A stretch of DNA of 64,000 bases, from the NCBI RefSeq assembly GCF_001436035.1, contig NZ_AYYM01000002.1, positions 1 to 64,000 on the forward strand, given 5' to 3'. The notes below the pieces were generated by a model. The model ran no database searches and had not been told where the DNA came from. It saw only the letters and a list, made by a program, of their open reading frames with translations. Of this stretch, positions 56,333 through 64,000 are shown in pieces; positions within the stretch are counted from its first letter, which is position 1; each line of letters starts with the position of its first letter. The position numbers and the translations under genes are program-made. Source of the stretch: Fructilactobacillus sanfranciscensis DSM 20451. Lineage in GTDB: Bacteria; Bacillota; Bacilli; Lactobacillales; Lactobacillaceae.

Positions 56333-56629
56333 TTACTTATTTGCAGTTTCAGCTTCTGGATAAACAGAAACTTGACGTTTGTCTCTTCCTAAACGTTCGA
56401 AACGAACGACACCATCAGCAAGTGCGAATAAAGTATCATCTGAACCACGTTTAACGTTAACACCTGGATAGATGTGAGTTCCACGTTGTCTGTAAATGAT
56501 TGAACCAGTTGTAACAGTTGAACCATCAGCAGCCTTAGTACCTAAACGACGACCAGCTGAGTCACGACCGTTAGATGATGAACCACCGGTTTTATGGTGA
56601 GAGAAGAATTGTAAATTCATTTTAAGCAT
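56333..56629 (-). CDS. rpmA: 50S ribosomal protein L27, precursor form
   Basis: L27 reaches into the peptidyl-transferase centre. The 98-residue protein begins [18 protein letters not shown]; the LQFF motif followed by the mature His-His start marks the N-terminal extension that Prp removes in Firmicutes. [14 protein letters not shown] and [15 protein letters not shown] are typical. prp lies immediately upstream, so substrate and protease genes are co-transcribed. Confidence 0.97.
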   Translation of the reverse strand: MLKMNLQFFSHHKTGGSSSNGRDSAGRRLGTKAADGSTVTTGSIIYRQRGTHIYPGVNVKRGSDDTLFALADGVVRFERLGRDKRQVSVYPEAETANK

Positions 56630-56654
56630 GTGCGATACACCTCCATATTAAAAT

Positions 56655-56975
56655 TTATTGAACTTTAATGTATTGATCATATTGTTTTGCAATATCACTA
56701 ATACCATTTTTAAAGCATAATAATAATGCTTGTACTCGAATGTTATCTAAATCTATATCTTTAATTGTTACAGCTAGATAACCGCCATTTTTTTCATCTT
56801 GATCAACCATTGGTTTAATACCAGCGACCTGGCTTAGACCATTAACCGTTGAAATTGATAGAACAGAAACAGCAGCACAAACAATATCATGCCCATACTC
56901 GCCAGAATCTGCATGACCAGATAATGTAAATCCAGTAATTAGATTCTTTTGAGAATTAAACTTTGCTTTAATCAT
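56655..56975 (-). CDS. prp: Cysteine protease Prp (L27 N-terminal processing)
   Basis: The protease that removes the N-terminal extension of L27, essential in S. aureus. The 106-residue protein has the conserved SGHADSGEYGHDIVCAAVSVL segment in two parts: His in SGHAD near 20 and Cys in DIVCAAVS near 33. It lies between rplU and rpmA, the usual arrangement. Five bases separate it from rplU. Confidence 0.92.
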   Translation of the reverse strand: MIKAKFNSQKNLITGFTLSGHADSGEYGHDIVCAAVSVLSISTVNGLSQVAGIKPMVDQDEKNGGYLAVTIKDIDLDNIRVQALLLCFKNGISDIAKQYDQYIKVQ

Positions 56976-56980
56976 AATAA

Positions 56981-57289
56981 TTAAGCGTTAATTTTTTCAA
57001 TCTTAACTTTAGTGTAAGGTTGACGATGACCTTTTTTAGAAGTAGAACCCTTCTTAGGTTTGTAACGGAAGATAGTAATCTTCTTTTGTTTACCTTGTTT
57101 TTCAACAGATCCTTCAACTGAAGCACCGTCTACTAATGGAGTTCCAACTTTAGCATTGTCTCCACCAACAAATACAACTTGGTCAAAAGTTACTTTGTCA
57201 CCTGCAGCTGCATCTAATTTTTCAACGAAAATTGATTCACCTTCAGAAACTTTGTATTGTTTTCCACCTGTAACGATAATTGCGTACAT
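56981..57289 (-). CDS. rplU: 50S ribosomal protein L21
   Basis: A 23S-binding protein. The 102-residue form begins [18 protein letters not shown] and has [24 protein letters not shown] near the end. ATG 57289 is chosen because GGAGG is nine bases upstream; the ATG at 57295 is too near. First gene of rplU-prp-rpmA with a promoter and L21 leader upstream. Confidence 0.96.
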   Translation of the reverse strand: MYAIIVTGGKQYKVSEGESIFVEKLDAAAGDKVTFDQVVFVGGDNAKVGTPLVDGASVEGSVEKQGKQKKITIFRYKPKKGSTSKKGHRQPYTKVKIEKINA

Positions 57290-57297
57290 GTACATGC

Positions 57298-57400
57298 ACC
57301 TCCTTAAAATAATATGCTTAGACTCGCCATAGCTGAGCGCCGAAAACGGACTTAATACTCAGAATGTGCGGTTGTAGCTGTGAGAGTTCACAAGTACAAC
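57298..57400 (-). promoter_or_regulatory. L21 leader RNA upstream of rplU
   Basis: The leader read on the minus strand includes AGCTACAACCGCACATTCTG, GTATTAAGTCCG, then GCGCTCAGCTATGGCGAG before the RBS. Position and conserved blocks fit the L21 ribosomal-protein leader of Firmicutes, probably bound by L21 for feedback. Identified from memory and context. Confidence 0.7.
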
Positions 57401-57406
57401 ATAGTT

Positions 57407-57436
57407 ATTATATAATAAATAAACTAAAAAAGTCAA
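57407..57436 (-). promoter_or_regulatory. Promoter of rplU-prp-rpmA
   Basis: On the minus strand TTGACT (57431-57436) and TATAAT (57407-57412) are 18 bases apart. The -35 lies right after the tRNA terminator T-run. Confidence 0.7.
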
Positions 57437-57468
57437 TAAAAAAAGAAATGCATTAAGCATTTCTTTTA
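57434..57468 (-). terminator. Terminator after tRNA-Arg
   Basis: On the minus strand AAAGAAATGC and GCATTTCTTT pair around loop TTAAT, then TTTTATTG. It lies a few bases after the tRNA and next to the rplU promoter. Confidence 0.88.
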
Positions 57469-57472
57469 AAAA

Positions 57473-57546
57473 TGTCGCAGGAGCGACTCGAACGCTCGAC
57501 CTACGGTTTAGAAGACCGTTGCTCTATCCAACTGGGCTACTGCGAC
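57473..57546 (-). tRNA. tRNA-Arg (anticodon UCU)
   Basis: Acceptor arm GTCGCAG / CTGCGAC with discriminator A; D arm AGCCCAGTTGGATAGAGC; anticodon stem ACGGT / ACCGT with loop CTTCTAA, giving anticodon TCT for AGA/AGG; T arm GAGCG-TTCGAGT-CGCTC. CCA is not encoded. The AGA-rich, low-GC genome would use this tRNA heavily. Confidence 0.96.
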
Positions 57547-57609
57547 ATATTGTTCTTTAACAGAACAATAATAATTATATGAATTTTATAACCTTAAGTC
57601 AATAGGAAA

Positions 57610-58128
57610 TTAAATAAGTTTCAAATCTTTTTCTATTTTTTTCTGAAATGCAACTTGAATTTCATTCTCAGTAAAATTCAAATCTGTTTTACCCCATTTA
57701 AGAAATAAAATCCATGCATGACGAAAAGCAATTACATCTTTCTCATAAAAAGATTTTAGCAACATATTCTCAATTGATAAATAAAGGATGTTCAACTGGT
57801 TTTTATCATCCTTGGGTAAAATGGTTAATCGCTTAGTTTCCTTTTCGCTTATAGATAGTTTATCTGTCCAATTACAAATAGTTGAAAGTAAAATAAAATC
57901 TTGCATCACTACAACCAGTTTTTCTAACCGTAATTCTTTAGATGAATCTGTAATCCCATCAATTTTAGTATAGTCTAGGCCGCAAACTTCCGCTAACTGT
58001 CCTAAATGAATATTCAAAGAAACTAAAATAGAAGATAAATGTTCAGTGTCTTTCCAAATAAATTGACGTTTAGCATCATACTGACGATATAAATTAACTG
58101 TTTGTTTACACATTGTTTCGATATTCAA
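57610..58128 (-). CDS. Unknown protein, weak likeness to all-alpha dUTPase/MazG-type NTPases
   Basis: A 172-residue, mostly helical protein without signal or membrane segment. I do not recognise it with certainty. The layout HLSSILVSLNIHLGQLAEV, then KELRLEKLVVVMQDFILLS recalls the two-helix metal sites of dimeric dUTPase_2 proteins (ExxE then ExxD), but the acidic residues are only partly present (QLAE; EKLVVVMQD). If related, it may be inactive. It lies four bases after miaA and is probably co-transcribed with it. Codon use matches the neighbours. Confidence 0.6.
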   Translation of the reverse strand: MNIETMCKQTVNLYRQYDAKRQFIWKDTEHLSSILVSLNIHLGQLAEVCGLDYTKIDGITDSSKELRLEKLVVVMQDFILLSTICNWTDKLSISEKETKRLTILPKDDKNQLNILYLSIENMLLKSFYEKDVIAFRHAWILFLKWGKTDLNFTENEIQVAFQKKIEKDLKLI

Positions 58129-58132
58129 AGGA

Positions 58133-59050
58133 TCATCTCCACTTTCTGATTAATAAATCAATATCATTTATTTCATTTGGATGTTCAACTAAATTAAACC
58201 AATTAGTATTTAATTTATTTCTAAACCACGTTAGCTGTCTTTTAGCGTAGTGACGTGAATCAAGTTTAATTGCATCTATTGTAGCAGATAAACTTTGATG
58301 ATTGTTAAAGTATGCATTGAACTCACGATAACCAATTCCTTTACATGCAGGATTATTTACCCCACCATTTGCATATAACCATTCGTTTTCTTGAAGCAAT
58401 CCACTTTTCATCATCAAATCAACTCTCTGATTAATTCTTTGATAAAGTAACGCTCGATTACAATTTAATCCAATAATTAAGGCATCGTATTGTTTCTTCT
58501 GATTTTGCTGATCTGAGAATTTTTTACCGGTGGCTTTATAAACCTCTAAAGCTCTAATGATTTTACGAGAATTAGTTTTTGGAATTTTTATGGCTGCATC
58601 GGGATCAATTTCTTTTAGTTGACTCCACATATGTTCACTATTAGTCGAGGCTAATTCTTTTTCTAAATCGGCTTTTATTTTTTTATCAGAACTATTTTCT
58701 CCACCTAAAGCTAAACCATTAATCAAAGCTTGAATATAATAGCCTGTTCCCCCTGCAATAATTGGTAACTTTCCAGTACTAGAGATTTGATTAATTAGTT
58801 TCCCTGCATCATGAACAAAATCAACCACACTATTTTCCTCATCAATTTCTTTTGTATCAATTAAATAATGTTTAATTCCATCTTGGTCTTTTGTTTGGAC
58901 TTTTGCAGTCCCAATATCTAATTTACGATAAATTTGTAACGAATCACCAGAAATGATTTCACCATTAAACTTTTTGGCTAATTTAATTGCTAAATCGCTT
59001 TTACCAACTGCCGTTGGTCCCACAATAATTAATATTTTTTTCATAATCAT
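58133..59050 (-). CDS. miaA: tRNA dimethylallyltransferase MiaA
   Basis: Adds a dimethylallyl group from DMAPP to A37 of tRNAs reading UNN codons, tying tRNA modification to the mevalonate pathway. The 305-residue protein has the P-loop VGPTAVGKSDLAI near 10, SGDSLQIYRKLDIGTAK near 35, GGTGYYIQALINGL near 100 and RQLTWFRNK near 274. GAGG is six bases ahead of ATG 59050; an ATG two codons later is also possible. Confidence 0.95.
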   Translation of the reverse strand: MIMKKILIIVGPTAVGKSDLAIKLAKKFNGEIISGDSLQIYRKLDIGTAKVQTKDQDGIKHYLIDTKEIDEENSVVDFVHDAGKLINQISSTGKLPIIAGGTGYYIQALINGLALGGENSSDKKIKADLEKELASTNSEHMWSQLKEIDPDAAIKIPKTNSRKIIRALEVYKATGKKFSDQQNQKKQYDALIIGLNCNRALLYQRINQRVDLMMKSGLLQENEWLYANGGVNNPACKGIGYREFNAYFNNHQSLSATIDAIKLDSRHYAKRQLTWFRNKLNTNWFNLVEHPNEINDIDLLIRKWR

Positions 59051-59135
59051 CTTTTACCTCATAGCTGATACTGGATATATTACATTAAATAACGCATAAT
59101 AAACATGGAAATAATAATATGGAGGTTAGTTTATT

Positions 59136-59312
59136 ATGCATAAATTTGGAAAAGGTTTTGCTACTGGTGTAGCTACTATGATTGGTCTTACCGCCGGAGT
59201 TCTATTCTCATTTAAAAAAGCAGTAGTTGAACCAATTGAATCACAAGAACAAAAAGCTGAAGAAAACCGTAAAAAATCATTAAGAAAATCTGGCTCTTCA
59301 CACCTAGGTTAA
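59136..59312 (+). CDS. DUF3042 family small protein
   Basis: A 58-residue protein beginning MHKFGKGFATGVATMIGLTA with a short hydrophobic segment (about 8-26) and a charged C-terminal helix (EPIESQEQKAEENRKKSLRK). It matches the lactobacillar DUF3042 proteins that lie beside miaA. GGAGG lies ten bases before the ATG. The function is unknown; a membrane-associated location is likely. It is divergent from miaA. Confidence 0.85.
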   Translation: MHKFGKGFATGVATMIGLTAGVLFSFKKAVVEPIESQEQKAEENRKKSLRKSGSSHLG

Positions 59313-59315
59313 CAA

Positions 59316-59367
59316 AATAAAAAACCTTATCACAATCGTAATGACGGTTATGATAAGGTTTTTATTT
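59316..59367. terminator. Bidirectional terminator after the DUF3042 gene
   Basis: A stem AAAACCTTATCA / TGATAAGGTTTT (arms 59321-59332 and 59351-59362) with an 18-base partly paired loop and flanking T-runs on both strands separates the convergent DUF3042 and rhodanese-like genes. Confidence 0.88.
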
Positions 59368-59383
59368 TACTCAAGAATCAATT

Positions 59384-59797
59384 TTAACCCTTTTTAACTT
59401 TTCCATCCCATTTTTGGTAACCTTCATCCAAGATGGAAATGTTTTTAAAACCTTTTTTATTTAAAAATTTAGCTGCTCTCATACTGAGTGTTTTAGTTTG
59501 ATCATACAAAAACACTGGCAAATCAGGACGAAGATCAGTGTAAAAATTTTTAAAGGTTGAGTAAGGAATATTACGAGCACCCATAATATGACCATTAGAA
59601 AAGGCATTAGCTTCTCTTAAATCAATTACTTGAGCCTTTCTAATTCCTTGTCGAAACTCATCTTCTGAAAGAAATTTAGCATAGCGCTTAGTCCGAAATA
59701 CATTAAAATAATGTACCGCTGACCAAAGTGCAATAATAACAACAATTGCCACTAAAAACATGGTAATTGAGTTCAAAAAACTGGCGAAACCAGACAT
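59384..59797 (-). CDS. yqhL: Membrane-anchored rhodanese-like protein lacking the catalytic Cys
   Basis: A 137-residue protein with one N-terminal membrane segment (about 11-30) and a single rhodanese domain (FRQGIRKAQVIDLREANAF, then GHIMGARNIPY near 70). At the active-site loop, where active enzymes have Cys, the sequence is YDQTKTLSMRAA, without cysteine; the protein contains none at all. So it is not a classical sulfurtransferase and may act in binding. It follows glcK by 28 bases in the glcK cluster, where YqhL-type proteins are common. Confidence 0.85.
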   Translation of the reverse strand: MSGFASFLNSITMFLVAIVVIIALWSAVHYFNVFRTKRYAKFLSEDEFRQGIRKAQVIDLREANAFSNGHIMGARNIPYSTFKNFYTDLRPDLPVFLYDQTKTLSMRAAKFLNKKGFKNISILDEGYQKWDGKVKKG

Positions 59798-59825
59798 TTA
59801 AATCTACCCCATTCTTTAGTAGTTT

Positions 59826-60791
59826 TTATCTAAACTGTAATGCCATTGATGCAGCACCAATTACTCCAGCATCATTTCCAAGTTTAGCTAATTTAATCTT
59901 AGTTGAGTCTCTAACTGATGGAAACGCATTTTGTTGGAAGTATTTAGTAGTAGGTTGTAATAGAGTATTACCCGCATTAGAAACTCCACCACCGATAATA
60001 ATACTTGCTGGGTTTAATGTATTACCAATCATTGAAAGAGCTAATCCAAGATAGAAACAAATCCGATCAACGACTTGATTAGCTAAAATATCTCCATTAT
60101 CTGCAAGATAAAACACAAGTTTTGAGGTAATCTTTTCATCACCATCATCAATAAGTTCCTTCAAACGTGATGTTCCATTGAATTCTTTAGCCATATCATC
60201 AGCTACTCTAACAATTCCAGTTGCAGATGCATAAGTTTCTAGACATCCCCTTTTACCACAAGTACATAAATAACCATTTGATTGAACAGTAATATGACCT
60301 ATTTCACCTGCTCCACCGTTTACTCCATGAAGCAATTTACCGTTGGCAATAACTCCACCACCAACACCAGTTCCAAGAGTAGCGAAAACAATATCATCTT
60401 CGTTACTACCAGCACCTTTCCAATATTCACCAAGTGAAGCAACGTTTGCATCGTTATCTAAATCAAAAGGTAAACCTAGACCTGCTTGAATATCTTTACG
60501 AATTGGTTGGGTAGTTTTCCAGTTTAAATTAAAAGCTTCTGACACAGTTCCATTTTCACGATTAACAGCACCAGGAGTTCCCATTCCAATTCCAATAAAA
60601 TCATCAGTTGTTTTACCTGAATCTTCAATATGTTTTGAAATTGATTTAATAATATTAGGAACGATATGACTTCCATTATCACTAATATCAGTCAAAATTC
60701 TCCATTTTTCTAAAACTTCACCATCTTCATTGAGAAAGGCCATTTTTGTAGTTGTACCACCTAAATCAATACCAATTAAACCTTTTGACAT
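59826..60791 (-). CDS. glcK: ROK-family glucokinase
   Basis: Phosphorylates glucose with ATP in the cytoplasm; important where sugars enter without PTS. The 321-residue protein has IGIDLGGTTTKMAFL at the start, GTPGAVNRENG near 72, DNDANVASLGE near 112 and the zinc site CTCGKRGCLE near 180. It follows yqgQ by two bases, as in Bacillus. Confidence 0.95.
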   Translation of the reverse strand: MSKGLIGIDLGGTTTKMAFLNEDGEVLEKWRILTDISDNGSHIVPNIIKSISKHIEDSGKTTDDFIGIGMGTPGAVNRENGTVSEAFNLNWKTTQPIRKDIQAGLGLPFDLDNDANVASLGEYWKGAGSNEDDIVFATLGTGVGGGVIANGKLLHGVNGGAGEIGHITVQSNGYLCTCGKRGCLETYASATGIVRVADDMAKEFNGTSRLKELIDDGDEKITSKLVFYLADNGDILANQVVDRICFYLGLALSMIGNTLNPASIIIGGGVSNAGNTLLQPTTKYFQQNAFPSVRDSTKIKLAKLGNDAGVIGAASMALQFR

Positions 60792-60793
60792 AA

Positions 60794-61021
60794 CTATAAA
60801 CCTCCACCGTTATTTAATTTTTTTATTTTAAGTTCTTCAATCTTATGCTCATGAGTTAAAACTAATTTTGCTGAGACAAATTCTTTATTAGAAATAATCT
60901 TTGCCTTGTATAAATGATCAAGTTCCAAAGCCATCACTTCAATGTCCCAAATTCGTTTACCTACATAAACATAAATGCCAAACTTTTTCAAAAGTTGCTG
61001 CACATCATATAAAGTTTTCAT
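60794..61021 (-). CDS. yqgQ: YqgQ family protein (DUF910)
   Basis: A 75-residue helical protein with TLYDVQQLLKKFGIYVYVG then RIWDIEVMALELDHLY, diagnostic of YqgQ. Relatives have a three-helix fold and a suggested nucleic-acid role; function is not established. It sits between the rhomboid gene and glcK, as in Bacillus. Confidence 0.9.
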   Translation of the reverse strand: MKTLYDVQQLLKKFGIYVYVGKRIWDIEVMALELDHLYKAKIISNKEFVSAKLVLTHEHKIEELKIKKLNNGGGL

Positions 61022-61047
61022 ACATAGCTATCATCCTAAATAATATC

Positions 61048-61722
61048 TTATTTGTGTAAATGATATAAACCAATATAGTACAATACCATTATAACAATAA
61101 TTAAAGCGTTTGCATAAAATATTATACATTTTTTATTTAAAGTTTTAAATCCCTTTATTCCTAAAACTAAACTAATCAAAATGCCACCAATTAATCCACC
61201 TAAATGACCGATTATGCTAATCGATGGAATAAATAAATCAAAAATAAAATTTAAAATTATAAAAATTAAAAATGTTTTTGCATTATTTTGAATAAATGTA
61301 TTATTTTTCAAATTTAAATATAAAACAAAATAAGCACCAAACAATCCAAAAATAGAGGTACTACTACCCGCTGAAATTCCATTTTCAAAAGCAAAACTAA
61401 ATAAATTACCTACGATTCCCGAAACTAAAAAAATAATCAAATAACGAAAATGCCCATAAAATTTTTCTATTATACTGCCTAAAAAGTATAAAACAATCAT
61501 ATTTAAAATTAAATGTTGATATCCAATATGGATAAAGATTGGTGTTATTAATCTCAATATCTGACCTGCTTTGATTAGAGGATTGTATTCAGCACCAAAT
61601 TCAATTAAAACGTTATTATTACTGGTACCACCAGCAAATGTCATAAATATAAAATAAATGACCATTATTCCAATTAAAAAATATGTAATAATGGGTTTCT
61701 TAGCCAAACTATTTTTTATCAT
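61048..61722 (-). CDS. gluP: Rhomboid-family intramembrane serine protease
   Basis: A six- or seven-helix membrane protein of 224 residues. Motifs are HIGYQHLILNM (near 66-76), the active-site GSSTSIFGLFG (Ser, near 123; Thr replaces the usual Gly of GxSG) and the partner His in GHLGGLIGG near 176. It lacks the cytosolic N-terminal domain of B. subtilis GluP/YqgP. ATG 61722 is chosen for GAGG six bases upstream; the start lies inside the end of the fthC frame (14-base overlap). Confidence 0.88.
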   Translation of the reverse strand: MIKNSLAKKPIITYFLIGIMVIYFIFMTFAGGTSNNNVLIEFGAEYNPLIKAGQILRLITPIFIHIGYQHLILNMIVLYFLGSIIEKFYGHFRYLIIFLVSGIVGNLFSFAFENGISAGSSTSIFGLFGAYFVLYLNLKNNTFIQNNAKTFLIFIILNFIFDLFIPSISIIGHLGGLIGGILISLVLGIKGFKTLNKKCIIFYANALIIVIMVLYYIGLYHLHK

Positions 61723-62250
61723 TAATTTCCTCAACTATTAAATTTTGAACTGGTACATCAGTTAATTCTGGGATCCATTTTGAATCAACTAGTTGAATTT
61801 TTCTAACTAAACTAACTGTTTTACCTTGATAATTTTGTAGATAACGATCATAAAACCCACCACCGTAACCAATTCTCTGATTATTTATTTTTGAAAATGC
61901 AATTCCAGGGACAATTATTAAATCAATTTCATTTTTTTAATTGGTTCTTGTTCTCCATTAGGTTCTAAAATTCCAAATTTTGTTTTACATAAATCATTAA
62001 TCGAGGTGAATTCAAAAAATTCCATCTTACCTTTTGCAAAAGTTTTTGGAATTAGGATTTGTTTCTTTTCAGCTAACCCTCGTTCGATAATTGGCATTGT
62101 ATTTAGTTCATCATCAGTACTCATTGTCAAGGCCACTGTTTTTGCATCGTTCCATAAACTTGATTCAAACAATTTTTTATATAACGATTCTTCATTAATT
62201 GGAATTTTTTTCATTAAATTTAAAATGCTTTTTCTGATTTTTCTTTTCAT
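61709..62250 (-). pseudogene. fthC: 5-formyl-THF cyclo-ligase, frameshifted at a homopolymer
   Basis: Converts 5-formyl-THF to methenyl-THF in relatives. From ATG 62250 (MKRKIRKSILNLMKK) the frame runs to EPIKKMKLI and stops at 61918. A run of seven As on the coding strand (Ts at 61932-61938) precedes the stop. With eight As the frame continues as EPIKKNEIDLIIVPGIAF with the hallmark RIGYGGGFYDRYL and ends at TAG 61709-61711. A one-base loss in the A-run is therefore the only lesion. As read, the product lacks the substrate-binding C-terminal third. Transcript slippage at A7, phase switching, or a sequencing error could each restore it. Confidence 0.85.
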
Positions 62251-62267
62251 TTTTTCACCATAATAAA

Positions 62268-62300
62268 AAAGATTTTGAGCTCTAGGCTCAAAATCTTTAT
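62268..62300 (-). terminator. Terminator after rpmG
   Basis: On the minus strand AAAGATTTTGAGC and GCTCAAAATCTTT form a 13-bp perfect stem with a five-base loop, followed by TTTATT. It overlaps the rpmG stop and precedes fthC. Confidence 0.9.
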
Positions 62301-62446
62301 TTTGTTTCGCGATGTAAAGTTGCTTTTCTTTCACGAGGGCAGTACTTTGTTAATTCTAAACGATCGGGATTGTTACGACGATTTTTAGAAGTTAAGTAAT
62401 TGCGTTCGTGGCATTCAGTACATTCTAATGTAATGTGTACACGCAT
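62297..62446 (-). CDS. rpmG: 50S ribosomal protein L33
   Basis: A 49-residue protein, [17 protein letters not shown] then [20 protein letters not shown]. Cys9 and Cys12 are kept but the second pair is reduced to Cys36 (CPRE instead of CPRC), so this is not a full zinc ribbon. The same pattern is seen in the B. subtilis RpmGA type. TGGAGG precedes the ATG. It lies between the PBP gene and fthC, as in Bacillus. Confidence 0.95.
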   Translation of the reverse strand: MRVHITLECTECHERNYLTSKNRRNNPDRLELTKYCPRERKATLHRETK

Positions 62447-62568
62447 GGTAAATACCTCCAAACAGATGCTTTTTTAATTTATCAATAGTAACATAATTAA
62501 TCATAACATTTTTTCAAAATAATTTCTAGCAATTATTCAAAATAATGTTAAGTAATTATACTTGACGC

Positions 62569-64000
62569 TTATTTTGGAGCATTTTCAACATCTTTCCAAT
62601 AAGCATTTAAAATATCAGTTGCTAATTGACCGTTATTTCTACCAGACTCAGCAGGCATATTTGGCATTGCTAATGCAACAACCACTTTCGGATTTTTCGC
62701 TGGTGCCATTGCAATTAAACTAAGCGTAGTCGTTTGGTTACCATCGTAAAATGTTTGCGCAGTACCAGTCTTAGCCGCAATCTCTGGTTTTACAGTATTA
62801 AGAAGTTCTCCAGTTCGATATGGACTGGTTCCATGAACAACTTTATACATTCCTTGGAGAATAACATTTCTTTGAGATTGTGTCATTGGAATTTGATTTA
62901 AAATTTTAGGTCTGATTGTATCTTTAATAGCACCTAACTTTTTATTTTCTTTATTAATTCCTCGAATATTTTGTACTAGTTGTGGTTTCAAACGATAGCC
63001 ACCATTAGCAATTGTCGCAACATATTGGGCCAATTGAATTGTAGTATAGCCATCATAGTTCCCATATGATTCATCAAGTGCTTTACCAATATTAGCAAAA
63101 CCTGTTGGTCCTTCAATTCCAGCTGATTCTCCTGGCAAATCGATTCCAGTTTTAACACCTAAACCAAATTGTTTAAAATTGTTTCTTAAGGTTTCAAAAA
63201 TTGAAGGATTCATATCTAAGTCTGCACCTGGTACATATTTAAAACCTGCTTCTTTCATTGCTAACTGCATCATATATGAGTTTGAAGAAACTTCCAAAGC
63301 ATCTTGGGCTGTTAATTGAATATTATGACTACCATTAGTGTTAAACCAAGATGATTTGACCCCGCCACCATTTTTGATTGGTTGATCAGTTTGCGTACTG
63401 TTTTCAGGGGTTATAATTCCTTTCATCAAAGCTCCAGATTCCATAGCCGGTTTTACCACTGATCCCATTGTAATGGGACGATTAATGACACCCACATCGT
63501 TTTGTGTAACTTTATTTGTTTTAGGATCACGATCTACACCAGCCATACCAATTACTCCGCCAGTGTAAGGATTCATTACGACAGCATAAGTACCAGTTGA
63601 ATATCCACCAGCTTGGTCTTTTCTAACAATTTTTTGTAAATCATTTTGAAATTTTGAATTAATCGTAAGTTGCAAATTATCTCCATTTTGACCTGGATAT
63701 TTAACAACCTGTGAAATAATTTGATTACTACTGTTAACTTTGAATTGAGTTTGCGATTTAGAACCTTTTAGAACTGGTTCATATTGTGATTCAAGATCAC
63801 TAATACCAACTGATTCATTTTGTGAATATCCCTGAGCCAATAAGCTATTAACACGATCCTCTGGAAGACCAGATTTATTTGATGAAACCGATCCAGTCAC
63901 AGTTCGAACTTCTTTTCCTTGAGGATAATTTCTCACCCAATTACTACCAACTTCAACTCCAGGCAAATCAGATTGATGTTCTCCAACTAACGACATTTCT
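62569..64000 (-). CDS. pbpA: Class B penicillin-binding protein (PbpA/PBP2-type), partial
   Basis: A transpeptidase that cross-links peptidoglycan outside the membrane. The C-terminal 475 or more residues are present; the start lies beyond the right edge of the window. Active-site motifs are MGSVVKPA (SxxK), VSSNSY (SxN) and AAKTGTAQTF (KTG). The N-terminal part seen here belongs to the dimerisation domain. The neighbourhood (rpmG, fthC, rhomboid, yqgQ, glcK) matches B. subtilis yqgF/pbpA, so an elongation PBP is likely. Confidence 0.9.
   Translation of the reverse strand, partial: EMSLVGEHQSDLPGVEVGSNWVRNYPQGKEVRTVTGSVSSNKSGLPEDRVNSLLAQGYSQNESVGISDLESQYEPVLKGSKSQTQFKVNSSNQIISQVVKYPGQNGDNLQLTINSKFQNDLQKIVRKDQAGGYSTGTYAVVMNPYTGGVIGMAGVDRDPKTNKVTQNDVGVINRPITMGSVVKPAMESGALMKGIITPENSTQTDQPIKNGGGVKSSWFNTNGSHNIQLTAQDALEVSSNSYMMQLAMKEAGFKYVPGADLDMNPSIFETLRNNFKQFGLGVKTGIDLPGESAGIEGPTGFANIGKALDESYGNYDGYTTIQLAQYVATIANGGYRLKPQLVQNIRGINKENKKLGAIKDTIRPKILNQIPMTQSQRNVILQGMYKVVHGTSPYRTGELLNTVKPEIAAKTGTAQTFYDGNQTTTLSLIAMAPAKNPKVVVALAMPNMPAESGRNNGQLATDILNAYWKDVENAPK

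Noticed and set aside
57298-57400. Non-coding RNA gene independent of rplU
   Set aside because: Promoter, spacing and conserved blocks fit a ribosomal-protein leader belonging to rplU.
62251-62334. N-terminal extension of the fthC frame
   Set aside because: It overlaps rpmG and its terminator and adds non-family residues.

Overview
The window is low-GC DNA from a member of the Lactobacillaceae (Firmicutes). The evidence is the mevalonate route with a type 2 IPP isomerase, cydABCD with an NDH-2 gene, a DUF3042 gene beside miaA, L27 made as a Prp-cleaved precursor, and Bacillus/Lactobacillus-type order of housekeeping genes. Several regulatory genes are missing from otherwise conserved synteny and there are fresh pseudogenes. 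This fits a small, decaying genome such as a heterofermentative insect, sourdough or flower lactobacillus. The genus is a guess.

Layout. 0.1-7.3 kb (+): ndh-cydABCD, a heme- and quinone-dependent aerobic respiratory module. It abuts, with no base between the stop codons, a convergent polyprenyl diphosphate synthase gene that could supply the quinone tail. 8.3-12.4 kb (-): dinG-ypmB-dnaD. 12.5-16.6 kb (+): mvk-mvaD-pmk-fni, turning mevalonate into IPP/DMAPP for ispA and the polyprenyl synthase. 16.6-19.5 kb (-): glpK and an rRNA methyltransferase gene. 19.6-23.5 kb (+): a decaying patch with a hydroxyacyl-CoA dehydrogenase pseudogene (one stop), an intact C69 dipeptidase and a multiply damaged YjeM-type permease. 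23.5-39.2 kb (-): yloU-fakA-recG-plsX-rnc-smc-ftsY-ylxM-ffh-rpsP-khpA-rimM-trmD-rplS, read from right to left, for lipid, chromosome, SRP and ribosome functions. 39.3 kb (+): rpmB. 39.6-48.7 kb (-): gmk-rpoZ, then coaBC-priA-fmt-rsmB-rsgA-rpe-thiN. 48.7-57.3 kb (-): rplU-prp-rpmA, efp, yqhY-nusB, and folD-xseA-xseB-ispA-tlyA-recN. 57.4-64 kb: tRNA-Arg, miaA, DUF3042, glcK cluster, rhomboid, broken fthC, rpmG and a class B PBP that runs off the window.

The most unusual structure is at 25.06-25.95 kb. A 223-bp unit occurs four times in tandem and without differences. It holds the first 64 codons of rimM, its ribosome-binding site and one arm of the upstream terminator. Three truncated rimM genes therefore precede the intact one. 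The breakpoints fall in a shared 16-nt sequence (15/16 identical) found both inside rimM and in the terminator loop. Other notable points are: the terminator of cydABCD encoded inside the opposing gene; a perfect palindrome before ndh; a GlpK with Thr at the residue aligned with the HPr-phosphorylated His232; a homopolymer frameshift in fthC; and the absence of prpC-prkC, argR and acpP from their usual places. I saw no phage, IS element, CRISPR array or defence system, and no clearly new multi-gene system.
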